Below are positions 1-9,109 of a DNA stretch of 64,000 bases, piece after piece. The position numbers were made by a program, and so were the translations under genes. How positions within the stretch are numbered: position 1 is the stretch's first letter; the number at the start of each line of letters is the position of its first letter. This DNA comes from Vreelandella rituensis. Lineage in GTDB: Bacteria > Pseudomonadota > Gammaproteobacteria > Pseudomonadales > Halomonadaceae. The notes beneath the pieces are model-generated. The model had not been told where the DNA came from, ran no database searches, and worked only from the letters and a program-made list of their open reading frames with translations. Location of the stretch: assembly GCF_003336665.1 (NCBI RefSeq), contig NZ_QPIJ01000001.1, forward strand, positions 219,922 through 283,921, read 5' to 3'.

Positions 1-1
1 G

Positions 2-1054
2 CTATCTCGCTTGATCACCTGTCTGAGTGATCCAGATAACCTCGATACGGTGCATGAAGGCTTATTACGGTTGGCGATCTGGCGCTTGAACAGCCTGCCG
101 GACGTCACGCCTTACACGGCCAATACGCCGATGACCCTCGATATCGATGGGCTGCCCATCGAGGTCTTTGGTCGCCAGGGTGGCAGTGCCTATAACGGCT
201 ATGCGGGTGCCCGGATTTACTCACCCCTTGTCGCCTCCATCGCTGAGACCGGTGACATGGTGGGCGGCTTACTGCGAGAAGGGAATGCCGGCCCGGCAGA
301 AAACGCGGATACCTGGATCCCTCACCTCGTTCAGCGCCTGATGGAGGGCACCAATCGCGACGTGGATCAGTTCCGTGTCCGTCTGGATGCGGGCTTCACC
401 GATGGCGAAACGCTACGCGCGCTCGACTCAAAGGATATCGCCTATCTGGGGCGATTAAAGAGCAATAAAACGTTGCTGACACTGGCGGCACCCTATCTCA
501 AACGGCCGCCCGGGCGACCACCGGAGACACCGCGGGAGTGGTGCCATGACCTGGACTACCAGGCCGGTAGTTGGGAGTCTCCGCGGCGTGTGGTGTTGAT
601 CGTGCAGGAAAAAACGGATGACCTGCTGCCGCATGCCTTCTTCCTGGTAACAAATCTAAGTCGCTATCATTACCCGGCGGAGAAGGTCCTGGCACTTTAT
701 CGCAAGCGCGGCAAGGCGGAAGCCCACATGGGCGAACTCAAGTCGGCCCTTGATCTCCATTTATCCTCGGCAGATCGAGGGCACTTAACGGTGCAGGACG
801 TCATGGCGCGCAACCAGGTTAACCTGTTGCTGAGCCTCTATGCTTACCAGGTGCTGCACAGCGTGCGTTGCTTGATGGAGCGACATACCGGGCAGGGCTG
901 GAGCCTGGTCAAACTGCGTGAACAGGTGTTGAAAGTGGCGGCGACCTTTACCACGCATGCTCGGCAAATCCGAATGCGCCTGGGAGTCGCGGCTGATAAA
1001 TGGTGGCCACGCCTGTTAGCGGGTATTCGACGACTGCGACCGCTGCCAGACTGA
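2..1054 (+). CDS. IS1380-family transposase, 5' end cut by window
   Basis: This is the C-terminal part of a DDE transposase that would cut and paste its insertion sequence. The frame is open from the first bases, so the true start lies left of the window and roughly 80-100 residues are probably missing. Visible family features are LDIDG (first Asp), a YNGY..ARIYSPLVASI block, RLDAGF (second Asp) and the YRKRGKAEAHMGELK signature carrying the Glu. This combination is typical of the IS1380 family. The C-terminus looks complete. The other end of the element and its inverted repeats cannot be seen, so element boundaries are not called. Confidence 0.85.
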   Translation, partial: LSRLITCLSDPDNLDTVHEGLLRLAIWRLNSLPDVTPYTANTPMTLDIDGLPIEVFGRQGGSAYNGYAGARIYSPLVASIAETGDMVGGLLREGNAGPAENADTWIPHLVQRLMEGTNRDVDQFRVRLDAGFTDGETLRALDSKDIAYLGRLKSNKTLLTLAAPYLKRPPGRPPETPREWCHDLDYQAGSWESPRRVVLIVQEKTDDLLPHAFFLVTNLSRYHYPAEKVLALYRKRGKAEAHMGELKSALDLHLSSADRGHLTVQDVMARNQVNLLLSLYAYQVLHSVRCLMERHTGQGWSLVKLREQVLKVAATFTTHARQIRMRLGVAADKWWPRLLAGIRRLRPLPD

Positions 1055-1666
1055 CGTTAGCAAGCTCGATGGTGTAAGGGCAGTAATCGGCGAATAGCCG
1101 AGAACACGCAGTGGATAAGTGACTGTTATTAATTAATAAAAGTGATAAAAACAGGGTGCAGCATAACGATGTTGCATAGTGCGCGCGTCGAGAAGACGTC
1201 AGATAGCCACAAAGCGCCCATCACGTAATCGTAAAGCGCTAAAGAATGGCGCTACCGCCGCCGTGATGAATTAGGCGGGATAAATGGTGTCAATACAGAA
1301 ACATCGCCTTTTTCACTTTCTCAATTGAGTCAGCTCAGCATGCCGAATGGCTCTCATTTCTGGGACTAAGCGGCACTTCAAAATTGGATTTTTTCGCTGA
1401 CTATCCTTTCCTGCGCCTCAGTATTTGATATGCCGAATTGCAAGTGAGCAAAAGCAGCGTATTAATGCTGAAGTCTGATACGGTGTGATCGGACTCATCC
1501 GTATTCCTGGTCAAAAGTAGCTAAGCATTCTCCTAATTTGCGAGAATTGCTTTTACGACATGATGGCAAGGTTTCAGCAGCAAGCCGGGGAAGAGGCTTC
1601 TTGAAGCTCCCAGCTCGACGGATGGCAAAGCGACCACAAAAAGCAGTGATTCAAAAGGAGAAGGGC
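1055..1666. other. Gene-free stretch between transposase and mod
   Basis: About 600 bases with no convincing coding frame. It should contain the right end of the IS1380-like element and the promoter of the restriction-modification genes. I could not identify the terminal inverted repeat because its partner is outside the window. An in-frame upstream extension of mod exists (possible ATGs at 1538 and 1622) but lacks a ribosome binding site. Confidence 0.5.
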
Positions 1667-3529
1667 GTGGCTGATAAGACATCCGAAATTTTTTCCCGGC
1701 TAGACACCATGAACGAGCATGAGCTACGCCGCCTGCTGGTTCAAGAGCTTACCCGCAAACCCTTGGGGCTCGTATGGGAGCGCGATGCCATCGAGCATGA
1801 CAGAGCTTTAAACGCCAACGTTGTCCTGCCTCGCGTAGACCCTACCCTTTCCCACCTCGAGCCAGGCGCCAGCACCGGCAACCTGATTATCGAGGGGGAT
1901 AACTTTGACGCCCTGCGGTTGTTACGCAAAACCCACGCCGGCAAGATTCGCGTGATCTACATTGATCCACCATACAATACGGGTTCGAAGGACTGGGTAT
2001 ATAACGATGACTATGTATCCAAGACGGATCGCTACCGACACTCCAAGTGGCTTGAATTCCTTTATCAGCGTTTATCTTTAGCCCGTGACCTGCTTACCTC
2101 GGACGGGGTGATTATGATCTCGATTAATGACGATAATAGGGCGCATCTTGAGTTACTGATGGATCAGGTCATGCCGGGCCGTCGAGTAGGCAGCTTAGTG
2201 TGGAGGACCCGAGACACCACAAGCGCAAAAGGCCGTAACTTTAGCGATGTTCATGAGCATGTGCTGGTGTATGCCGGCAATGATTTTGCATTTAATGGCC
2301 AGCCAAAGACTCAGAAAAAGTATAAAAATCCTGATGATGATCCACGCGGCCCCTGGAATGGAGATCCGCTGACATTAGCATTTGACCGATTTGATCGGCC
2401 TAATCTCTATTATCCTCTTTACAATCCAGAAACAGATCGATGGTATGCCTGTGATGAGAGTCGAGTTTGGGCATACGCTTCAGAAGCTCGCCTAAACGCT
2501 GGGCAATCGCTTCAAGCAGAAACAATGGAAGAGTTTATTAACCGCAAGCAGATACTATTTCCAGCAGATGAGAAAGTTGTCATCTGGAAAAACTTAGAAG
2601 AGATTCATGCCGCGATTGACTCCGGCGATGTTCCTGTCACTCCTAAACGAAAGCGTCCGCTTTTTTCTAGGGATACCCCAAATCTGGAGTTTTGGATCGG
2701 CAAGAAGATTGGGTTTGGTCGGCCGCTTTTCAAGAAGTTTTGGAAAGACCTTAGAAGCCATACGAACCCCCTGAGCTCTTGGATATTTCGTGTTAACGAA
2801 ATGTACGATGATGAAGATTATGCTGCTATTACGTCACCCAATGCGGGCGAAGGGACAGAATTAATCCAATCAATCTTTGGACGCAAGGTATTTCAATATC
2901 CTAAGCCACCTACGCTGATAAGAAATCTATTAAGTCAAACATCTAATGGCAATGACATAATTCTAGATTTTTTTGCTGGCAGCGGGACCACTGGTCAGTC
3001 AGTGATGGAGTTGAACGAACGCGACGGCGGCAACCGACGTTTTATTCTTTGTTCCAGCACAGAGTCAACAAAAAAAGAACCCAACAAAAACCTCTGCCGC
3101 GATATTTGTGCTGAGCGTATCCGCCGCGTGATGGCTGGCCAGAAAGGTATGGAGGCGTTGGGTGGCAGCTTTGCTTACCTCACCCTGGACCTGATTGAAG
3201 AAGCTGACCTCGCCCTGGACGTCACCCCCGAGCACGCCCAAGCCATGCTGTCGCTGCGAGATACCGGTGCAATGCACCTTCCCACCGAAGACGCCATTCT
3301 AGACGTGGGCGAGTTGGAGGGGGTCGCCATACTGGTATGTCGTACAATCAATACGGCAGTGGTCGAGCAGCTGACCGCCTGGCCTGCCCGACGACTGGTC
3401 GTCTACTCCCCGCGCCCCGGAAGTCTGCAGGATGCCCTGCCTGGGGACATGGATGTCGAGTGCCGCTCGATTTTTGAAGTGTTCCGGCAAGTCAGTACCC
3501 CTCACCCGGCCGATATGGAGGTGGTGTGA
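1667..3529 (+). CDS. mod: Type III restriction-modification DNA methyltransferase (Mod)
   Basis: Adenine-N6 DNA methyltransferase that also provides target recognition for the type III restriction complex. The catalytic motif DPPYNTGS lies near residues 100-107 and the AdoMet-binding motif FAGSGTT near 436-442, the beta-class order expected for Mod. The stretch between them is the target recognition region. I chose the GTG at 1667 because AAGGAG lies just upstream; the in-frame ATGs at 1538 and 1622 have no such site. The length (620 residues) fits the family. The stop TGA overlaps the ATG of res in TGATG, so both subunits are translationally coupled. The middle part is more AT-rich than its flanks, as is usual for exchanged recognition domains. 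Confidence 0.93.
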   Translation: MADKTSEIFSRLDTMNEHELRRLLVQELTRKPLGLVWERDAIEHDRALNANVVLPRVDPTLSHLEPGASTGNLIIEGDNFDALRLLRKTHAGKIRVIYIDPPYNTGSKDWVYNDDYVSKTDRYRHSKWLEFLYQRLSLARDLLTSDGVIMISINDDNRAHLELLMDQVMPGRRVGSLVWRTRDTTSAKGRNFSDVHEHVLVYAGNDFAFNGQPKTQKKYKNPDDDPRGPWNGDPLTLAFDRFDRPNLYYPLYNPETDRWYACDESRVWAYASEARLNAGQSLQAETMEEFINRKQILFPADEKVVIWKNLEEIHAAIDSGDVPVTPKRKRPLFSRDTPNLEFWIGKKIGFGRPLFKKFWKDLRSHTNPLSSWIFRVNEMYDDEDYAAITSPNAGEGTELIQSIFGRKVFQYPKPPTLIRNLLSQTSNGNDIILDFFAGSGTTGQSVMELNERDGGNRRFILCSSTESTKKEPNKNLCRDICAERIRRVMAGQKGMEALGGSFAYLTLDLIEEADLALDVTPEHAQAMLSLRDTGAMHLPTEDAILDVGELEGVAILVCRTINTAVVEQLTAWPARRLVVYSPRPGSLQDALPGDMDVECRSIFEVFRQVSTPHPADMEVV

Positions 3530-6255
3530 TGAACCAAGCGCAAAGTATTGCCGCCGCTGTCACCACCGCCCAAGGACCGCACCTGCTACCGGAGGCCTTT
3601 CAGAGCACGCTGATCGACAACCTCACAAAGGCACATCTCAGTGACCGTGAACCGCCCTGCCTTTTGCGTGCACCTACCGGCTCGGGCAAAACCTTCATGC
3701 TCTCGCAGGTCATGGATAAGGTGACCCGGGCCAAGCCGGTGATATGGTTCTGGTTCGTTCCTTACACCAATCTGGTTATCCAGACGTTGGACGCGCTCAA
3801 GGGCAACGCGCCTGCGCTTGCACCGGTGCTGTTCACTGATGGAGTCAACCAGGAGCCGGAGGCGGGCCAGGTGCTGGTCTCCACGACCCAGGGGGTATCA
3901 CGAAAGACGTGGCGTACCGCGGGTTACAACGCCGGGGGTGGCGAGTCCGCCCGCACGCCTGCCGCCTTTGTGGCACTGGCGCGTTCAATGGATCTGGAGA
4001 TCGGCGTTGTCGTGGATGAGGCCCATATTGCGCTTGATGATGCCACCGAGTTTGGTCTATTCGTCAAGTGGCTAGATCCCAAGTACCTGGCCATGGCCAC
4101 CGCCACCCCCAAGAGCCAGCGGATCAACGATTTTCTCAGTAACGCCGGCCGCTCAAGCTTCGAGTCCTTCAATATCAGTCGTGACGATGTGGTCAAGGCG
4201 CGCCTGAACAAGGCCTACATTGAGGCGGTAGTTTATGACTTGAGCGATCAGATCAAGGAAGTGGCCGACTTGAAGGCCACGGTGATTCGTCAGGCATGGG
4301 CGCGCAGCAAAGCTCTGGAAGCCGAATTGCAGTCATCAGGGGTATCTAACCTCACCCCCCTGTTGCTTGTGCAAGTGGACAATGGGGATGGCACCATCGA
4401 GGAAGCGGAGCGCCTTCTGATGCGCGAATGCGGAGTGCCTCCCCAAGCCATTGGCAAGCACTCGGCGGACGCCCCCGATCCGGTCATGATGGGGTCAATC
4501 GCCAACAACCCCTCGATACGCGCCCTAATCTTCAAGCAGTCCGCCGGAACCGGTTTCGATGCTCCTCGAGCCTTTGTGCTGGCCTCCACCAAGTCGGTCA
4601 ACGATGCTGATTTCGCCATGCAGTTCATCGGCCGGGTCATGCGGGTGGCAAAGGAAATCCGAGCAGTCTTCCCGAGCTACAGTGACATCCCAGGCCCGCT
4701 GAATACCGCCTATATCTATCTGGCCAATGCGGAAGCGCAACTCGGCTACCAGGTGGCCGTCAAGTCAGCCATGGCGGTCAAGAGCTCCTTGGAAGGGCAG
4801 ACGGAAGTCATGGATGAGCGGAAAACGCGCAGCGGCGCGACGGCTTTCACCAATCGACCCACTTCGCAAGGCGTCCTCTCGCACCGAATGGGTATGCCTG
4901 GCGCGACGGCCACGAACACTTCGTCACCCAGCTCTACCCAGACGTCTCCCGGGGGGGCGACACCTTCACAAGGTGATGGTGCGACGGGACAGACACCGGC
5001 ATTGGCTCCCGATGATCAAGGCACGCTTTTCGGGGCATCCGTGGTGGACCCCATCGAGGAAGACAGCCAGGCGCCCCCACCCCCCTTGCCTCAGGAAGCC
5101 GAAAACTGGGATGACTGGGTGACACGGCTTGCTACGCTTGGCATCAGTGTGTATCCCCTGCAAAAAGACCTGCCCGAAGTACCGGGCTTCCTGTATAGCG
5201 AGAAACGCCCAGATGCCATGGCGATGGGCGCGATTACTCGCCGAGCGGCGACTCGGCTTTCTATCTCGCCTTCCGCCCAAAGCGACGCCCTGCGGATTGC
5301 TCGCAATAAACATCGCGAGCAAGAGCGCCACATCGATCTTACCCAGCAGAAGAAGGTTACCAATAAGCGGGTTCGCATCATGATGGATCGCAATGCGCTG
5401 GCTAAGAAGGCAGCGGCGGTGCTCGAACGTTTGCCGATGATCGAGGAAGAGGATCAAGTCGAGCTGGTCAAACTCCTGGCCAAACGGATGGAGGAGCCTT
5501 TGCGAGCCGCACTGGAGGACGAGGCGGATGAGGCGCCAAGCGAGATCGAGGTCACCCGCATGGCCCGCTTCGCTGCTCACTGGTTGGTATGTACCCAAGC
5601 CGCCGCGCTTGAGGAAACCCTCTGGGATGGAATTGCTTCGCATGCCAATACCGTGCAGAGCGAGCCCTTGCCGGATGCGGTGCTGTACGCCTCGGATATC
5701 GGACTGGCCCCTTCCATGAAACACCTTTACGGGGTCATGCCGCCGACCAAGGAGCAAGCCCAGGAGCTGCATCAGGTGCTTCCCTTCATGGAGCGTGATC
5801 TTTTAACACGCAAGGAGTGGCGCTTGAATGACCGCCTGGTAAGCACGACCGTCTTCGACTTTTCCTTTGCCATGAACAACGACGAGCGCCGGTTCGCCGA
5901 AGCGTTGGATCGTGCTGACTTCGTAGCCTGGTGGTTCCGCAATCCCGACCAGAAGCGGTTTGGCGTCAGGCTGGTGCGAGGCGAACATCGCAACAATTTC
6001 TACCCCGACTTCGTGGTATGCGTCGAGCATGTGCCGGGCGAAACGCCGATGCAGCGCCTGGTGGAAACCAAGCATGACGTTAAGGATATCCGCAACAAGG
6101 GGCGTCATACCCCGCCGAAATACGGCGAAGTTCTCTTCGTGACCAACGACAAGGATCGCTATTACCTGGTGTCCAAGGAAGGCGCGATCGGGGAAGAAGT
6201 CGACTTCTCCAACCTATCTACGCTCTATCAGAAGCTGCAGATCACCGCTCCCTGA
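3529..6255 (+). CDS. res: Type III restriction enzyme helicase/nuclease subunit (Res)
   Basis: ATP-dependent subunit that translocates and cleaves DNA together with Mod. Helicase motifs are in order: Walker A APTGSGKT (about 48-55), DEAH at 163-166, ATATPKS as motif III, and IGRVMRV as motif VI. The C-terminal 150 residues carry a PD-(D/E)XK nuclease core: FYPDFVV followed by LVETK. A Pro/Ser/Thr-rich linker (near residues 445-510) separates helicase and C-terminal parts. Length (908 residues) is normal for Res. The ATG at 3529 is preferred over the GTG at 3526 because of the TGATG overlap with mod. A hairpin terminator follows. Confidence 0.93.
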   Translation: MNQAQSIAAAVTTAQGPHLLPEAFQSTLIDNLTKAHLSDREPPCLLRAPTGSGKTFMLSQVMDKVTRAKPVIWFWFVPYTNLVIQTLDALKGNAPALAPVLFTDGVNQEPEAGQVLVSTTQGVSRKTWRTAGYNAGGGESARTPAAFVALARSMDLEIGVVVDEAHIALDDATEFGLFVKWLDPKYLAMATATPKSQRINDFLSNAGRSSFESFNISRDDVVKARLNKAYIEAVVYDLSDQIKEVADLKATVIRQAWARSKALEAELQSSGVSNLTPLLLVQVDNGDGTIEEAERLLMRECGVPPQAIGKHSADAPDPVMMGSIANNPSIRALIFKQSAGTGFDAPRAFVLASTKSVNDADFAMQFIGRVMRVAKEIRAVFPSYSDIPGPLNTAYIYLANAEAQLGYQVAVKSAMAVKSSLEGQTEVMDERKTRSGATAFTNRPTSQGVLSHRMGMPGATATNTSSPSSTQTSPGGATPSQGDGATGQTPALAPDDQGTLFGASVVDPIEEDSQAPPPPLPQEAENWDDWVTRLATLGISVYPLQKDLPEVPGFLYSEKRPDAMAMGAITRRAATRLSISPSAQSDALRIARNKHREQERHIDLTQQKKVTNKRVRIMMDRNALAKKAAAVLERLPMIEEEDQVELVKLLAKRMEEPLRAALEDEADEAPSEIEVTRMARFAAHWLVCTQAAALEETLWDGIASHANTVQSEPLPDAVLYASDIGLAPSMKHLYGVMPPTKEQAQELHQVLPFMERDLLTRKEWRLNDRLVSTTVFDFSFAMNNDERRFAEALDRADFVAWWFRNPDQKRFGVRLVRGEHRNNFYPDFVVCVEHVPGETPMQRLVETKHDVKDIRNKGRHTPPKYGEVLFVTNDKDRYYLVSKEGAIGEEVDFSNLSTLYQKLQITAP

Positions 6256-6263
6256 TTCCCCTG

Positions 6264-6290
6264 AGAGGCGCCTGCCGTAAAGGTGCCTCT
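6264..6290 (+). terminator. Hairpin downstream of res
   Basis: AGAGGCGCC pairs with GGTGCCTCT (one G-U pair) over a 9-base loop, followed by a short T-rich stretch. It would end the mod-res transcript. A second hairpin with 10-bp arms lies at 6305-6338. Confidence 0.6.
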
Positions 6291-6429
6291 CTTATCGTTC
6301 CCCCAGCCCATCGGTGTGTCATCGAGCCCCGATGGGCTCCGGCTGGCATCTGCCTTTTCCACTGACATCTGAGTTCGGGTGTTGGGGCATTTTTCGCAGC
6401 CTTGATTAAACAACACGCTGTCGCCTAAA

Positions 6430-6445
6430 CTGTATCTTCATACAG
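6430..6445 (+). promoter_or_regulatory. LexA (SOS) box upstream of umuDC
   Basis: CTGTATCTTCATACAG matches the gammaproteobacterial LexA operator pattern CTGT-N8-ACAG, 19 bases before the umuD ATG. It predicts damage-inducible expression of the error-prone polymerase. Confidence 0.88.
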
Positions 6446-6464
6446 TGCTTTAAGGCCGTTCGAC

Positions 6465-6875
6465 ATGCCGCTCGCCAAGGACAACACACCCCTACCTCTC
6501 GCCTGCTGCGGCTTCGGTTCACCGGCGCTGGACTTTGCCGAGCCCCCGCTTTCCCTGGATGACGTCACCTGCCTTCGCCAGCCGAGCACTTTCTTGATGC
6601 GCGCTGTGGGTGACAGCATGACGGGGCTTGGGATTTATCCCGGTGATGTGCTGGTGATCGACAAGGCAAGGACGCCTGGCGACGGCGATATCGTGGTAGC
6701 CGTTGTCGGGGAGGGTTTTTTGGTCAAGCAGCTGCGGCTTGTGCCAACACCTTCACTGCACTCCGCCAATGCGGCCTATCCCCCACTGGTGATCGGCGAG
6801 GACAATCCGCTGGAAGTCTGGGGGGTCTGCACCTGGAACCTGCATGCCTTGCTCGGCAAATGTGGGGTTAGCTGA
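6465..6875 (+). CDS. umuD: UmuD-like SOS mutagenesis protein (S24 peptidase)
   Basis: Self-cleaving partner of the UmuC polymerase. At 136 residues it has the usual UmuD length. The Ser-Lys dyad is visible as GDSM (Ser51) and FLVKQL (Lys88). An autocleavage site resembling the E. coli Cys-Gly site is present as CCGFGSP, so cleavage is expected after Cys15. The gene starts 19 bases after a LexA box and its TGA overlaps the umuC ATG by one base. After DNA damage the processed form would join UmuC for translesion synthesis. Confidence 0.93.
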   Translation: MPLAKDNTPLPLACCGFGSPALDFAEPPLSLDDVTCLRQPSTFLMRAVGDSMTGLGIYPGDVLVIDKARTPGDGDIVVAVVGEGFLVKQLRLVPTPSLHSANAAYPPLVIGEDNPLEVWGVCTWNLHALLGKCGVS

Positions 6876-8155
6876 TGCGACCCGCCCCGCCCGCCATTTC
6901 AATTATAGATGTGAACTCATGCTATGTAAGCATTGAGCTTTTGTTCAAGCCTTGGCTGAGGAATCGTGCGTGCATTGTTTTGAGCAACAATGATTCAGCC
7001 TGTGTCGCACGTAACTCTCATGCCAAGGCGCTGGGCATTCGCATGGGGCAGCCCTGGCACGAGATCGCGCACCTGGTTCGCAGCGGCCAGGTGCACGCCT
7101 TCAGCAGTTGCTACGAACTTTACCAGGACATGAGCAACCGCATCATGGCCGTGCTCGCCACCCAGGCCCCACGAATCGAGGTCTATAGCATCGATGAAGC
7201 CTGGCTGGATTTGTCCGGGCTTCCCGAAAGCGAGTATGCCGCCTGGGGGCGTGACGTTCGCGATACGGTATTACGACAGGTAGGCATACCCGTGGGGGTG
7301 GGGATTGGTCCCACCAAGACGCTGGCCAAGCTTGCCAACTGGGCCGCCAAGACCTGGGCGCCCAAAACCGGCTGGGTGGTCGATCTTTCCGACCCTTGCC
7401 GCCAGGCGCGCTTGCTCAAGCTGGCGCCAGTGGAAGAGGTCTGGGGCATTGGCCCGCGCTTGACCCGGCGATTGGCCGATATGGGCGTGAAGACCGCTTG
7501 GGAGCTTGCCAAGATGGATGCACGCCTGTTGCGCCGTATCTTCGGTGTCACCGTCGAACGCACGGCCCGTGAGCTTGCCGGCGAGCGATGCTTCGAGGTG
7601 GGTGAATCCCCCGGCCCTAAACAGATGATCGCCGCCACGCGCAGCTTCGGCCGTAAGATCACTCGCTACGAAGATATTGCCGCGGCAATTGCCACTCACA
7701 CCGTGAGAGCTGCGGCCAAGTTGCGCGCCCAGGGGTCGCTTTGTCAGTGCCTTCAGGTCTTCGCTCGCACCTCGGCGTTTGCCAAACAGGGCCAGTCCTA
7801 CTCGGGCCAGCGGATCGTGGCCTTGCCCTGCCCCACGGATGACAGTCGCACCCTGGTTTCCGCCGCCCTCGAGGGACTCGCTCACTTGTATCGGGAAGGT
7901 CCTCGGTACGCCAAGGCGGGGATCGTGTTATCCCAATTTGTTGCAGGCGATCGCTACACCCCGGATCTCTTTGCGCCACCGCCAAGGCCCAAAAGCCACG
8001 ATCTGATGCGCGCCATGGATGCGATCAACGCAAAAATGGGGCGGGCCACCGTGCGACTTGCCCGAGAAGATGCTGGCCATGGCTGGCAGATGCGCCGTGA
8101 GTTGCTGAGTCCTCGATACACCACCGTATGGGAAGATCTGGCGCCTGCCGGCTAG
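6875..8155 (+). CDS. umuC: UmuC-like translesion DNA polymerase (Y family, Pol V catalytic subunit)
   Basis: Error-prone DNA polymerase subunit that copies damaged templates. Y-family features include IIDVNSCYVS near the N-terminus (metal-binding Asp and the steric-gate Tyr), VLSNNDSACVARN, and the palm acidic pair in YSIDEAWLDL. A helix-hairpin-helix region (VWGIGPRLTRRLADMGV) and little-finger domain follow. The length of 426 residues matches UmuC. It starts inside the umuD stop codon, so the two are co-expressed from the SOS promoter. The residues right after SNNDS differ slightly from the enterobacterial protein. Confidence 0.93.
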   Translation: MRPAPPAISIIDVNSCYVSIELLFKPWLRNRACIVLSNNDSACVARNSHAKALGIRMGQPWHEIAHLVRSGQVHAFSSCYELYQDMSNRIMAVLATQAPRIEVYSIDEAWLDLSGLPESEYAAWGRDVRDTVLRQVGIPVGVGIGPTKTLAKLANWAAKTWAPKTGWVVDLSDPCRQARLLKLAPVEEVWGIGPRLTRRLADMGVKTAWELAKMDARLLRRIFGVTVERTARELAGERCFEVGESPGPKQMIAATRSFGRKITRYEDIAAAIATHTVRAAAKLRAQGSLCQCLQVFARTSAFAKQGQSYSGQRIVALPCPTDDSRTLVSAALEGLAHLYREGPRYAKAGIVLSQFVAGDRYTPDLFAPPPRPKSHDLMRAMDAINAKMGRATVRLAREDAGHGWQMRRELLSPRYTTVWEDLAPAG

Positions 8156-8382
8156 CTTTCACCTACCTCACCTGTTTACGGCTTGCCAAATCGCTTGTGC
8201 TGGTTACTGCATAGGTTTTATTGAACAACTAACCCTTTAGTATTATTATAGCATCACACTTTTTAATGGCTTTGTTCTTTGATCATTTCTCAGATGGGCA
8301 ACTCTTCAAGTCGCTACTTCTCTCTTATCAAGATAAAAGGCCCTGCTATCTCCCTCTTTACCCGGCGAAGAAGGTGAAGTTC

Positions 8383-8985
8383 ATGTCCTGTTCGTTATAT
8401 CAAACCCTTGAGGTGGATGTTCGGGCTTTGAAGAAAAAAGCCTGGCAGCACAAGCGCCTGCACGGCCTTACTCACAACCAGGCCCTCAATGGTCTGGCGT
8501 TGGAGCTGGGCTTTAACTCGTGGTCTGACTTCACTTGTCGTCACCGTAAAGCCCTGGAAATCGCTGCTAAGGACATGTCGCTGTACAGGCTTTATGCGTC
8601 CTATCGCGTAGCGGCCTTGCATATAATCGAATGGATGGCGCGGCGTCTCAAGAACCAGATTGACGAGGCACTGGCGAATCCCGCTGTGCTCGAGCAAAGA
8701 GCGCATACCCCGAGCAATACGGAAATGACCGCCATGGCACGGGGGCTGACCATCCGGGGGTGGCGGTTGAAACCCGAGGCTTACGGTGGGGAGCTCTACT
8801 GGGCGGTCAGTGATGAGTTTGAGCGCCTTGTGGCGTTCATTGATGCCACCCATCCCGATGGTGCTCCCAGGGTCTGTTTTCGAGTTGACCCCGCAGCGGG
8901 CTTCCCGGCTGCAGAGCTCACCCTGGGGCGCTGTCGTACCGCGATTATCCAGACACTGGAATCCCTCAGACGGCATGCCTGCTGA
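8383..8985 (+). CDS. Unknown protein, about 200 residues
   Basis: Function not recognised. I chose the ATG at 8383 because AAGGTG lies 6 bases upstream; a longer frame opens at 8266 without a site. The N-terminal part has a helical, basic segment ending in LGFNSWSDF, which resembles the small helical module found at the N-terminus of some glyoxalase-superfamily-like proteins. The rest is a mixed alpha/beta sequence with no catalytic motif I can name. It lies between umuC and a helicase but has its own spacing and need not be in either operon. Confidence 0.6.
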   Translation: MSCSLYQTLEVDVRALKKKAWQHKRLHGLTHNQALNGLALELGFNSWSDFTCRHRKALEIAAKDMSLYRLYASYRVAALHIIEWMARRLKNQIDEALANPAVLEQRAHTPSNTEMTAMARGLTIRGWRLKPEAYGGELYWAVSDEFERLVAFIDATHPDGAPRVCFRVDPAAGFPAAELTLGRCRTAIIQTLESLRRHAC

Positions 8986-9044
8986 TGACAGAGATCAGTG
9001 GCTTCTTGCGTTTTCCAGCAAAAAATACGCCTGATAAGCGCACC

Positions 9045-9065
9045 TGACCCCTATATAGGTATCAT
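9045..9065 (+). promoter_or_regulatory. TGACCCCTAT motif upstream of helicase
   Basis: TGACCCCTATATAGGTATCAT, one of six related sites in the window. Here the GGTAT half is 3 bases from TGACCCCTAT rather than 6. It lies 45 bases before the helicase start and contains the palindrome CCTATATAGG. Confidence 0.6.
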
Positions 9066-9109
9066 GGAGGGAATGCCCCTCACCGTTCATGGGTCACCAG
9101 GGAACCATT

